DNA of 64,000 bases from Demequina soli. GTDB taxonomy: Bacteria; Actinomycetota; Actinomycetes; Actinomycetales; Demequinaceae. Below the pieces are notes generated by a model that saw nothing but the letters and a program-made list of their open reading frames with translations, searched no databases and was not told the origin of the DNA. Every line of letters begins with the position of its first letter. Position 1 is the stretch's first letter. Location: positions 62,001 through 126,000 of the forward strand of contig NZ_BBLZ01000002.1 in NCBI RefSeq assembly GCF_000971195.1. Reading direction: 5' to 3'. Positions 38,302-46,475 of the stretch are shown here, piece after piece. Position numbers and translations under genes: made by a program.

Positions 38302-38942
38302 GCGCCGAGCCCGCCGTCGCGCGCGAGCACGATCGCCTCGGCGCGGGTGGCGACGCCGGTCTTGGCGAAGATCGCGGAGACGTGGTTGCCCACGGTCTTC
38401 GCCGCGATGCCGAGGCGGTCGGCGATCGCGTGGTTCGCGAGGCCGCGCGCGATGAGGTCGAGCACCTCGTGCTCACGCGAGGTCAGGTGCGGGAAGGCCT
38501 GCGCGGGCTGTGGCGTCGAGGCCCGTCCGAGCACGCGCGCGGCGACCTGGGGCGAGAGGATCGCGGCACCCGCCGCGACGGCACGCACGGCCCGCTCGAT
38601 CTCCTCGGGCTCGGCGCCCTTGAGCAGGTAGCCCCGCGCGCCCGCCGCAAGCGCCTCGGCGATGAGCGCGTCCTCGTCGAACATCGTGAGCACCAGCACG
38701 CCGGCCGAGGGGACGTCGGCGGTGATGCGTCGCGCCGCGCCCACGCCGTCGAGGACGGGCATGCGCAGGTCGAGGATCACCACGTCGGGCCGGGTGAGCA
38801 GCGCCTCGCGCACGGCTCCGGCGCCGTCGGCGGCCTCCGCGACCACCTCGATCCCTGGCAGCGTGCGGAGCAGCGCGGCGAGCCCGCCGCGGACCACCGG
38901 GTGGTCGTCGGCGATGAGGACCCGGATCGGGGACTCCGTCAT
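38298..38942 (-). CDS. NarL/FixJ response regulator
   Basis: 214 residues, ATG 38942; an in-frame start 11 codons upstream is possible. Receiver with acidic pair DDHPVV, phospho-Asp in VVILDLRMPVLDG and Lys in YLLKGAEP; LuxR HTH (LTSREHEVLDLIARGLANHA, KTVGNHVSAIFAKTGV). First gene of the kinase pair. Its 180-bp upstream region faces the divergent sensor-like membrane gene and holds a GGACGATGCG copy at 39095. Confidence 0.93.
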   Translation of the reverse strand: MTESPIRVLIADDHPVVRGGLAALLRTLPGIEVVAEAADGAGAVREALLTRPDVVILDLRMPVLDGVGAARRITADVPSAGVLVLTMFDEDALIAEALAAGARGYLLKGAEPEEIERAVRAVAAGAAILSPQVAARVLGRASTPQPAQAFPHLTSREHEVLDLIARGLANHAIADRLGIAAKTVGNHVSAIFAKTGVATRAEAIVLARDGGLGA

Positions 38943-39122
38943 GGCGCCATTGTGCGCCGCGCGCGTCGCGCCCACCTAGGGGCGTGCCCCTAGAGATGCC
39001 AGGCAGATTCCCGCGCGGGCGGTGCGAGACGGGGCTCGGCGCCCATGCCGTGCCCCGCCCGGGAGGGCCAGCGTGGACGTCGTCGGGTCCCCGACGCATC
39101 GTCCCCGAGGAGAGGAACCGCC

Positions 39123-39527
39123 ATGTCCACCGAGGCCATCCGCCCCATCGCCCGCCCCACGCCGCTGCGTGCGGGCCTGGCGCTCGCCGCCGTCCTGCTG
39201 GTCGTCGGCGCGATCCCTGCGCTCGACGTCGGGCTCGACGGGTCCGCATGGGATCCCGTCGTGATCGCCTTCGCCGTGCTGGCGGCCGGGATGACGCTTG
39301 CCACGCTCGTCCTGGTGCCGCTCGCGTGGCACGGCAGGCGCGGCCCGGCGATCGCCGTCATCGTGATCCAGGTCGTCTCGATCCTCCCGGCGCTGCCTGC
39401 GTTCCTGCTCCCGGCGGACGAGGCGGGCCCGACTCACGTGGCCGCCGCGGCGATCGGGATCGCGCTCAGCCTGGCCGCGTGCGCGCTCGTCGCGACCGGC
39501 ATGCGCCGGCGCGGCGACACCGCCTGA
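39123..39527 (+). CDS. four-span membrane protein, paralogue of adjacent kinase sensor module
   Basis: 134 residues, ATG 39123 with GAGGAGAGG upstream. Four spans. From residue ~27 on it aligns without large gaps to the first spans of the divergent kinase (36760-38301): PALDVG vs PALDIG, VLVPLAWHGRRGPAIAVIV vs LLVPAWRGGRRASLIVAAM, and VVSILPALPAFLLPADEAGP vs VVGILTSLPAFLAPADVVPA. It has no signalling domain. It could be a decoy, partner or sensor co-factor of the kinase, or an evolutionary duplicate of the module. Confidence 0.75.
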   Translation: MSTEAIRPIARPTPLRAGLALAAVLLVVGAIPALDVGLDGSAWDPVVIAFAVLAAGMTLATLVLVPLAWHGRRGPAIAVIVIQVVSILPALPAFLLPADEAGPTHVAAAAIGIALSLAACALVATGMRRRGDTA

Positions 39528-39551
39528 GAAGCCGGACGGCCGGCGCCGCGC

Positions 39552-40616
39552 CTATCGCGCGGTGTCGGCCGTGAGCGCCCCCACGTTGCGCTGGAACAGG
39601 ATGATCCACGTGAACACCAGCACGCCCGCGACCAGCTCCACCGCGGTGAGCGAGTAGTACCCGACCGCGAACAGCACCGACATCGCGACGATCACGGCGA
39701 TGAACGCCCAGCCGACCGGCAGGAACGCGCGCGAGATCCCCGGCACCCACGCGCGCAGCCGGAAGGTGAGGACCCCGAACGCCACGGCCATGCCGCTCGC
39801 GACGGCCGTGTGGATCCAGAAGTGCGTGTCCACGTGGAACACGCCGACGAGCCCGAGGAACACGCCGACGATGATGAGCGACAGCCGCACCCTGCCGCGC
39901 CCATGCGCGGATGCGGAGGGCACCTGCCGCGTCGCGACCCGCGCGAGGATGGTCACGATCAGCCCCGCGATGATGAGCGTGAGGTTGAACGCGAGCGACG
40001 AGATGTCGTGGGAGATGCCGAGAGTGCTGAGGTTCTGCATCCACCAGTCCGGATCGCTCGCGGTGAGCGTCGACGCGAGGATCCCTTCGACCAGGAACAC
40101 CGCGAGCACCACCGCGAGGATCTCCGGGTTCATGTGCGCGGCCGAGAGGAACGCGACGTACGCGGACACGGCGGCCGCCGCGCCGCTGAGCGCGAGCACG
40201 GGGAGCCAGAACACGGTCGCGCCGATGAACCCTCCCGACAGCACCACCGCGACGAGCGTCCAGCTGAGCAGCGCGATCAGGCCGTGCGCGAGGGACAGCG
40301 CCACCACGTCGATTACGTCGAGCGGCCCTTGGAGGCGCGGTCGGCCCTGGAGGTGGCGCACGTAGCGCCCGGCCGCGAACGCGAGCGCGGCGGCCACGGC
40401 CGAGGCGATGGCGGCGTACTGTCCCACCGAGCCCGGGCCCGCGATCGGCGCCGCCGCCAGGCGGAACACGGGCAGGGCGACCAGCGCGGCGGTGCCGAAG
40501 GCGAGCGCGCCGAGCCCGGTCGCGGTGAGCTCGAGCCACGTGTTCGCGCGCTCGCCCAGCGACAGGCGGGCGGTCGTGGCGCCGCCCGTGCGGTCGTCCG
40601 GCGTGGCGTCGGTCAT
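39552..40616 (-). CDS. multi-pass membrane protein of unknown function
   Basis: 354 residues, ATG 40616 with GAGGGAG upstream. About nine to ten spans, with a His-containing segment in the middle (DPDWWMQNLSTLGISHDISS) and another near FHVDTHFWIHTAVASGM. The WWMQNLSTLG and HTHFW-like segments recall DUF998-type membrane proteins, but that is only a resemblance. Located between two two-component systems; convergent with the sensor-like gene. Confidence 0.7.
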   Translation of the reverse strand: MTDATPDDRTGGATTARLSLGERANTWLELTATGLGALAFGTAALVALPVFRLAAAPIAGPGSVGQYAAIASAVAAALAFAAGRYVRHLQGRPRLQGPLDVIDVVALSLAHGLIALLSWTLVAVVLSGGFIGATVFWLPVLALSGAAAAVSAYVAFLSAAHMNPEILAVVLAVFLVEGILASTLTASDPDWWMQNLSTLGISHDISSLAFNLTLIIAGLIVTILARVATRQVPSASAHGRGRVRLSLIIVGVFLGLVGVFHVDTHFWIHTAVASGMAVAFGVLTFRLRAWVPGISRAFLPVGWAFIAVIVAMSVLFAVGYYSLTAVELVAGVLVFTWIILFQRNVGALTADTAR

Positions 40617-40677
40617 CGTGCGCTCCCTCGGTCGTCGCTTCGGAGCGTACCGGCGGCCCCCGACCACGCGCGCGGGT

Positions 40678-40713
40678 GGACGATGCGGTGCGCCCCGGCG
40701 CGTCGCATCGTCC
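40678..40713. repeat. GGACGATGCG hairpin between membrane gene and response regulator
   Basis: GGACGATGCG (40678-40687) and its complement (40704-40713) form a 10-bp stem with a 16-base spacer that itself contains TGCGC/GCGCG. It ends three bases before the response regulator stop (40716) and lies 62 bp upstream of the membrane-gene start, both on the minus strand, so it could terminate the regulator transcript. Confidence 0.85.
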
Positions 40714-40715
40714 CC

Positions 40716-41357
40716 TCAGGCGGTGGTGGCCTCGAGGTAGGCGAGGATCGCGCGGACGCGGCGGTTGCCGTCGGGCGACTCGGCGAGGTCGAGCTTCATG
40801 AAGATCGAGCCGGTGTGCGTCTCGACCGTGCGCTCGGACAGGTAGAGGCGCCGCGCGATGGCGCCGTTGGACCAGCCCTCCGCCATGAGCGCGAGGATCT
40901 CGACCTCGCGCGGGGTGAGCGCCCCGAGCACCGATCCTCCGCGTGCTGCCCCGAGCAGGCGCGACACCACGTCGGGGTCGAGCGCGGTGCCGCCCGCCGC
41001 GACCCGCTCGAGCGCGGTGAGGAACTGGTCGACGTCGAGCACGCGGTCCTTGAGCAGGTAGCCGATGGCCCCGCCCGTCGCGAGCTCGACCGTGCGCCGC
41101 GTCTCGATGTGCTGCGACAGCAGCATCACGGGGGTGGGGGGATCCCACGCGCGGATCTCGAGCGCCGCCTCGATGCCCTCGTCGTCGGACGGCATGCGCA
41201 CATCGAGCACCACGACGTCGGGACGATGTGCGCGCACCTGGGCGACCGCGGCCGCGGCGGTCGCGGCGCGCCCCACCACCTCGTGGCCCGCGCTCGCGAG
41301 CAGCGCCGCGAGCCCCTCGCGGAACAGCGCCGAGTCCTCCCCGATCACGACCCGCAC
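40716..41357 (-). CDS. NarL/FixJ response regulator
   Basis: 213 residues from GTG 41357, overlapping the kinase stop by 13 bases. Receiver with EDSALFREGLAALL, phospho-Asp in VVVLDVRMPSDDEG and Lys in YLLKDRVLDVD; LuxR HTH (LTPREVEILALMAEGWSNGAIA, RTVETHTGSIFMKLDL). Partner of the kinase encoded immediately upstream. Target genes unknown. Confidence 0.93.
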   Translation of the reverse strand: MRVVIGEDSALFREGLAALLASAGHEVVGRAATAAAAVAQVRAHRPDVVVLDVRMPSDDEGIEAALEIRAWDPPTPVMLLSQHIETRRTVELATGGAIGYLLKDRVLDVDQFLTALERVAAGGTALDPDVVSRLLGAARGGSVLGALTPREVEILALMAEGWSNGAIARRLYLSERTVETHTGSIFMKLDLAESPDGNRRVRAILAYLEATTA

Positions 41358-43222
41358 GGCAGGCGCGCCTCCACGCGCGTGCCCGCGCCGGCGGGCGAGG
41401 TGACGGTGAGGGTGCCGCCGAGCGCGGCGACCCGGTCGGAGATCCCGGTGAGGCCGCCGGTGGGGCGCAGGCCGGCGCCGCCGCGGCCGTCGTCGGCGAC
41501 CACCACGTGGAGGTCCTCCTCGGCGCGATGGACCGCGACCCGCACGCGCGTGGCCTCCGCGTGCTTGAGGGCGTTGGTGACGGCCTCGGACACCACGAAG
41601 TACGCGGTGGTGGACGTCGCGTCGGGCACGTCGGGGGCGTGGATCTCGAGCTCGATGGTGTCGGGCGCGAGCCGCACGAGCATCGCGAGCGCCGCGCCGA
41701 GCCCGTCGTCGAGTGCGCTCGGCCGCACGCCGTGCGCGAGGCGGCGCAGCTCCGCCACCGCGGTGCCGAGCTCCGCGACGGCCTCGTCGATCGCGTCGGC
41801 CGTCGCCGCATCGGCCCCCGCCCCGCGCTGGAGCACGCGCAGGCGCATGCCCAGCGCGACCAGGCGCTGCTGCGCGCCGTCGTGCAGGTCCCGCTCGAGG
41901 CGCCTGCGCTCCTCGATGCCGGCCCGCGCGAGGCGCTCGCGGGAGGCCTCGACCTCGGAGCGCGCGCTCGCGAGCTCGGCGTTGGCGCGGGCTGCCTCGA
42001 CGAAGGGCGCGGCGGCGGCCGCGACGTCCGGGCCGGGACGCTTCACCCGTGCGTCGGAGGCGACGAGCGCGCCCACCACCTCGCCGCGGCTGCGGACGGG
42101 CGCCGTGAGGGCGGTGGGGACGATGCGCGTGCCGTCGAGCGTGAACAACGTCCCGTCGGCGTGGCCCGCGACCGCGACGCGCAGGCCGGGGTCGCGCAGC
42201 GCGACGCGGAGGACGTCCTCGACGGACTCGGGGCGGTCCTGGCCGGCCTCGACGCGCGCCGCGAGCTGCTGGAGGGCCGCGAGCGTGCGGCCGCGCTCGG
42301 GGTAGACGGCGCGGTCGACCAGCCGGCGCAGGCCTCGGTAGGCGAGCGCCGCGGCGAGGGTGAGCCCGACGGTCGTGGCGATCGCGGCGGTGGGCGACCA
42401 CGCGATGAGCGCCGCGCCCACCACCGCGCACGCGACCGAGAGGATCCCGAGCACCGCGAGGCTCAGCACGCCCGCGGTCATGGTCGCGACGACGGCCCGA
42501 TCGATGTCGAGGATGTTGGGCCGCAGCATCGCGATCGTCACGCCGGCCGGGATCGCGAGGTACATCACCAGCAGCCCGAGCACCACGAGGTCGGGGCCGC
42601 CGAGCACGAGGTAGCTCGCCCAGCACAGCATGAGCGTGAGCGGCAGCGACGAGCCGGTGAGGAACACCCAGCGCAGGCGCAGGCGGTCGCGCTCGTCCGC
42701 GCGGCGGTACCGGTGGATGGGGGCGGCGACGCTCGCGATGAGCAGGCCCATGAACGGCAGCAGGACCACCCAGAGCGCGGCATCGACCGTGGCTGCGGCG
42801 CCCGGGACGGCCCACGCGAACGCGACCAGCAGGTTCCCCGCCACCACGGTGCCGCCGAGCCACCAGCCCACACCGGCCCACCGGCGCGACTCGGGGTGCC
42901 CCTCGGGCACCGCGAGCAGCAGCCACGCGAACGGAACGTAGAGGAGCATCCACGCGCCGCCGAACGGTCCGGGGCTGCGGTCGCTCGGCGCGAACGCGAG
43001 CTGCTGGCCCAGGCCCGCGAGGGCGAGCAGCAGGCCGGTCGCGTTGCCCGGCGTGCGGCGGGCGACGAGCGTGCCCAGCGTCAGCGGAAGGAGGCAGAGC
43101 AGCGCGGCGGCCGCGACCTCGACCCAGGGCTTGTCGCCCACGATGCCGTACGCGACCGCGACCCCCGTCGCGAGCGCGGTCCCACCCCAGATCGCGGCGA
43201 GCGCCGCCGAGGCCCCCCTCAT
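41345..43222 (-). CDS. sensor histidine kinase with multi-span N-terminus
   Basis: 625 residues from ATG 43222 (a GTG two codons earlier is possible). About nine to ten spans (to residue ~320), a PYPERGRTLAALQQL linker, a GAF-like domain (~330-400), coiled coil, then HisKA_3 with phospho-His in RRLERDLHDGAQQRLVALG and a complete HATPase (EAVTNALKHAEAT, VVADDGRGGAG, LTGISDRVAALGG). The spans resemble those of the widespread actinobacterial LiaS/NarX-like kinases. A GGACGATGCG site lies in the GAF-like part at 42118. Confidence 0.92.
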   Translation of the reverse strand: MRGASAALAAIWGGTALATGVAVAYGIVGDKPWVEVAAAALLCLLPLTLGTLVARRTPGNATGLLLALAGLGQQLAFAPSDRSPGPFGGAWMLLYVPFAWLLLAVPEGHPESRRWAGVGWWLGGTVVAGNLLVAFAWAVPGAAATVDAALWVVLLPFMGLLIASVAAPIHRYRRADERDRLRLRWVFLTGSSLPLTLMLCWASYLVLGGPDLVVLGLLVMYLAIPAGVTIAMLRPNILDIDRAVVATMTAGVLSLAVLGILSVACAVVGAALIAWSPTAAIATTVGLTLAAALAYRGLRRLVDRAVYPERGRTLAALQQLAARVEAGQDRPESVEDVLRVALRDPGLRVAVAGHADGTLFTLDGTRIVPTALTAPVRSRGEVVGALVASDARVKRPGPDVAAAAAPFVEAARANAELASARSEVEASRERLARAGIEERRRLERDLHDGAQQRLVALGMRLRVLQRGAGADAATADAIDEAVAELGTAVAELRRLAHGVRPSALDDGLGAALAMLVRLAPDTIELEIHAPDVPDATSTTAYFVVSEAVTNALKHAEATRVRVAVHRAEEDLHVVVADDGRGGAGLRPTGGLTGISDRVAALGGTLTVTSPAGAGTRVEARLPCGS

Positions 43223-43346
43223 GCGCACACCATAGGCGGGTTCCTGCCTGGGGGGATACGCCTCACGCCACTCGCGCGGGATTCGTGCGCGCATCGTGCG
43301 CCTCCTTCACGTCGAGCCTCCACGGTGCCCGCCTCTGCGGCCTCTG

Positions 43347-43370
43347 CGCCTCCGTGCCGGCACGGAGGCG
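43347..43370. repeat. 24-bp perfect palindrome
   Basis: CGCCTCCGTGCC followed by its exact complement GGCACGGAGGCG with no spacer, in the 254-bp divergent region between the kinase and the next membrane gene, 107 bp upstream of that gene. Could be an operator for a dimeric regulator or a cruciform-forming site. The rest of this gap shows no gene. Confidence 0.75.
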
Positions 43371-43476
43371 GAACCCGTGCCAGCGCCGATCCGTCGGCGC
43401 GCTCGTCCGGCGAGCGTGGGACCAGGCCCGATCCGCGGGCCGCGAGCCCGCCGAGGCGGGGGAAGGAAGTGCTCCC

Positions 43477-44196
43477 ATGGCTACCACCACGACCGCCGCG
43501 TCCGCGGCGCCGACGCCCACCCGCGTCGATCCCACCGTCGGCTTCCGGCGCATCGTCTCCGCCGCCGTCCTGCCCGTCGCTTTCGCGTGCCAGCTCGCGG
43601 CGAACGTCATCTACGCGATCGCGGTCGACGGCGGCATCGGGGACGGCGGGACCGGCGCGCAGACGCTCGAGTTCTACGCCGCGCACATCGACGCGCTCGT
43701 CGCTGCGACCGTACTCGCGATCGTCGGGGTGCTGCTCGCGATCCCCGGCATCCTCGCCGCGATGCGCGTCACGCGGCCCTCGAAGCCCCGGCTCTCGCTG
43801 TGGGCGGGCGCCCTGATGATCGCGGGCTACGCGTGCTACCTGGGGATCGTCTTCACCGACTTCCCCGAGGCGGCGCTCGCGCAGGCCGGTGTCGACGCGG
43901 GGGCCGCGCTCGACAACACCCCGGGCGGCGGCTTCGCGGCGGTGTTCTTCCTCATCTTCGTGGTCGGAAACCTCGTCGGCACGCTCCTGATGGGGCTCGC
44001 GGTGCTGCTGGGACGCGGGCTGCCTCGCTTCGCCGGCGTGCTCATCCTCGGCTGGCCGGTGGGGCACGTCACCAACCTGATCCTCGGCAACGAGTGGTTC
44101 GCCGTCGCGGGCGGCGCGCTCGAGGTGATCGGCCTCTTCGTGATCGCGCGGACCGTGATGCTGCTGTCGAACGAGGAATGGGTCGCGCGGGGGTGA
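43477..44196 (+). CDS. six-span membrane protein of unknown function
   Basis: 239 residues, ATG 43477 with GGAAGGAAG upstream. Six hydrophobic spans in three hairpins; the central loop EAALAQAGVDAGAALDNTPG is acidic/polar. Reminiscent of small DUF4386-like membrane proteins but not firmly assignable. Followed 115 bp later by an AraC regulator in the same direction. Confidence 0.7.
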   Translation: MATTTTAASAAPTPTRVDPTVGFRRIVSAAVLPVAFACQLAANVIYAIAVDGGIGDGGTGAQTLEFYAAHIDALVAATVLAIVGVLLAIPGILAAMRVTRPSKPRLSLWAGALMIAGYACYLGIVFTDFPEAALAQAGVDAGAALDNTPGGGFAAVFFLIFVVGNLVGTLLMGLAVLLGRGLPRFAGVLILGWPVGHVTNLILGNEWFAVAGGALEVIGLFVIARTVMLLSNEEWVARG

Positions 44197-44311
44197 GCCC
44201 GGACTTTGACGCCGTCGGTGTCGCCCCCGATGCTGGGGACGATGCCGACGGCGCCGTGCGAGAGCTGGCCGCCGCGCGTGCCCGTCGCCAAGACCCCGAT
44301 CGGATGTGGCC

Positions 44312-45193
44312 ATGGCGAACTTCCTCGCTCCCGCGCGCCGGCGTGACGGCCGGTTCCTCAGCGGCGCCGCGACGACGGTCGCGCGCCGCGACCTCGGACC
44401 GGTCCAGGTGCTGCGGGTCCACGCGCCGCGCGGCGCCGAACCGCCCGGTGCGGGCTATGCCGATCCGGGCGACTCGCTCGTGTGGGCCTTCACCGGCGCC
44501 GGCGCGATCGTCACCACTCGCGGCTCGGCCGAGGTCGAGTGCGACGGCGGCGAGCTGCTCGTCAACCACATGCAGCGCATCGACGGGTTCCGCATGACGC
44601 CCGACTACCGCGCGCTGTCCATCAGGATCCGCGCGGCGGACCTGCACCTCGCCGCGCGGGACGTCGACGTCCTCTCGGCGGCGCCCGTGCGCTCGCGATC
44701 GCTGCTGCCGCGGCTCATCGGGACCTGCGCGACGCAGCTCCTCGCGTCGACCGAGCCCGCCACGGCTGCCGAGGATGCGGCCGCGGCGCGCGCGATCCTG
44801 GACCTCGCCTCGGCCCACGTGGACGCCGTCGCCGGGCGTCGCACCCCGCCCGAGGTCCGCTCGCGCGAGCTCGTCGTGCGCGCGCGGTCCTTCATCGACC
44901 GCTACGCGTCGTTCCGATCCGTCGCTCCCCAGACGGTCGCCGACCACGTCGGCGTGCCCCTGCGGACGCTCCAGCGCGCGTTCGAGTCGGACGGCACCAC
45001 GGTGAGGCGCGCGATAGTGGACGCGCGCCTCGCCCACGCGAGGGCGCTCCTGGAACGGGAGCAGCGCCTGTCCGTCGAGGCTGTCGCCGAGCGCACGGGC
45101 TTCGGCTCCGCCTCCGTGCTCAGCAGGACGTTCGCGGCGGCGCACGGCATGCCGCCTGCCGAGTGGCGGGAGCGTGCGCGCCGCGCCCTGTGA
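44312..45193 (+). CDS. AraC-family transcription regulator
   Basis: 293 residues from ATG 44312 (GTG 44306 also possible; no ribosome site). An N-terminal cupin-like sensor region (DSLVWAFTGAGAIVTTRG, ECDGGELLVNHM) and a C-terminal double helix-turn-helix: TVADHVGVPLRTLQRAFESD and LSVEAVAERTGFGSASVLSR with FAAAHGMPPAEWR. It precedes the esterase gene by 124 bp in the same direction and may regulate it. Confidence 0.88.
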   Translation: MANFLAPARRRDGRFLSGAATTVARRDLGPVQVLRVHAPRGAEPPGAGYADPGDSLVWAFTGAGAIVTTRGSAEVECDGGELLVNHMQRIDGFRMTPDYRALSIRIRAADLHLAARDVDVLSAAPVRSRSLLPRLIGTCATQLLASTEPATAAEDAAAARAILDLASAHVDAVAGRRTPPEVRSRELVVRARSFIDRYASFRSVAPQTVADHVGVPLRTLQRAFESDGTTVRRAIVDARLAHARALLEREQRLSVEAVAERTGFGSASVLSRTFAAAHGMPPAEWRERARRAL

Positions 45194-45316
45194 CGATGCG
45201 CGACAGATGGCGTGACGGCTCGCGCCGTCCGGTGGCGCGACGTCCTGTCCCGTGATCGGCTGGGAGGCGGACGGGCGGGGAGGCCCGTCCTCCCACATCC
45301 GTCCAAAGGAGTCCCC

Positions 45317-46279
45317 ATGCCCGCCAACCCCCGCGGCTACGCGCTCGAGCCGGCCGCCCAGGCCTTCGTCGAGGCGACCGCCGAGCCGCCGTTCCTCTAC
45401 CAGCTGCCCCCGGCCGAGGGTCGCAACGCCGTTGACGGCGTCCAGGACGCCGAGATCTTCAAGCCCGCGATCGACGAGGAGTGGATCACCGTCGAGGGCG
45501 GCCCCACCGGCAGCGTCCGTGCCCGCATCGTCCGTCCGCAGGGCGCCGAGGGCGCGCTGCCCGTCATCGTCTACACGCACGGGGCGGGATGGGTCTTCGG
45601 CGACGCCCACACCCACGACCGCCTGGTGCGCGACCTCGCCGTCGGCGTGCACGCCGCCGTGGTGTTCCCCGAGTACGACCGTGCGCCCGAGCAGCAGTAC
45701 CCCACGCAGAACGAGCAGTCCTACGCGGTGGCCCGGTGGGCGGCGGAGCATGGCGCCGACAAGGGGCTCGACGGGTCGCGGATCGCGATCGCCGGCGACT
45801 CCGTGGGCGGGAACATGGCGATCGCGCTGAACCTCATGGGTCACGAGCGCGGCGACCTGGCATTCGCCGGGGTGGTGCTGTTCTACCCCGTCACCGATGC
45901 GGCGTTCGACACGCCCTCGTACCTCGAGTTCGCGGAGGGCTACTTCCTGTCGCGCGACGGCATGCTCTGGTTCTGGGACCAGTACACGACCGATGACGCC
46001 GCGCGCGCCCAGATCGCCGCATCGCCGCTGCGCGCGACCGAGGAGCAGGTGGCGTTCTTCCCGCCCACGCTCGTCATCACCGCGGAGGCGGACGTGCTGC
46101 GCGACGAGGGCGAGGCGTTCGCCGCCAAGCTGCGCCGCGCCGGCGTCGAGGTCACGGCGGTCCGCTACGGCGGCATCGTCCACGACTTCGTCATGGTCAA
46201 CAGCCTCCATGACACGCACGCCGCGAAGGCCGCCGTCGCCCAGGCGGTGGCCCATCTCAAGGCGGCGTTGGCTGCCTGA
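45317..46279 (+). CDS. HSL-type alpha/beta hydrolase (esterase) with HGAGW oxyanion motif
   Basis: 320 residues, ATG 45317 with AAAGGAG upstream. Hormone-sensitive-lipase fold: IVYTHGAGWVFGDAHTHDR, nucleophile Ser in AIAGDSVGGNMAIALNL, Asp in VITAEADVLRDEGEAF, His in GIVHDFVMVN. The usual HGGG oxyanion box is HGAG here. Cytoplasmic. A GGACGATGCG site is in-frame at 45524; another follows the stop at 46290. Confidence 0.9.
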   Translation: MPANPRGYALEPAAQAFVEATAEPPFLYQLPPAEGRNAVDGVQDAEIFKPAIDEEWITVEGGPTGSVRARIVRPQGAEGALPVIVYTHGAGWVFGDAHTHDRLVRDLAVGVHAAVVFPEYDRAPEQQYPTQNEQSYAVARWAAEHGADKGLDGSRIAIAGDSVGGNMAIALNLMGHERGDLAFAGVVLFYPVTDAAFDTPSYLEFAEGYFLSRDGMLWFWDQYTTDDAARAQIAASPLRATEEQVAFFPPTLVITAEADVLRDEGEAFAAKLRRAGVEVTAVRYGGIVHDFVMVNSLHDTHAAKAAVAQAVAHLKAALAA

Positions 46280-46312
46280 AGCCGGCCCCCGCATCGTCCC
46301 CCGGAAACGAGA

Positions 46313-46345
46313 GAAGCCCTCCCCGAGAGACTCGGGGAGGGCTTC
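46313..46345. terminator. bidirectional terminator between esterase and tRNA-Ser
   Basis: A perfect 15-bp stem (GAAGCCCTCCCCGAG and complement) with a three-base AGA loop. It lies 34 bp after the esterase stop on the plus strand and nine bases beyond the tRNA-Ser 3' end on the minus strand, so it can serve both. Confidence 0.85.
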
Positions 46346-46353
46346 CTCAACGG

Positions 46354-46441
46354 CGGTGACGGTGGGATTTGAACCCACGGTACGGGGTTACCGTACACAG
46401 CATTTCGAGTGCTGCACCTTCGGCCGCTCGGACACGTCACC
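46354..46441 (-). tRNA. tRNA-Ser(CGA)
   Basis: On the minus strand: acceptor GGTGACG/CGTCACC, anticodon arm CAGCA-CTCGAAA-TGCTG (anticodon CGA), a long class II variable arm with GTACGG/CCGTAC, and T-loop GTTCAAAT. 88 nt; 3' CCA not encoded. Confidence 0.95.
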
Positions 46442-46475
46442 GCGGAAGAGATTACGGGATGGACCCCGGAAAAAC

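Noticed and set aside
45193-45200. Core ACGATGCG matches not preceded by GG (e.g. 37040, 45193, 63655, 63862)
   Set aside because: Excluded from the main count because they lack the full 10-mer; a few are expected by chance.
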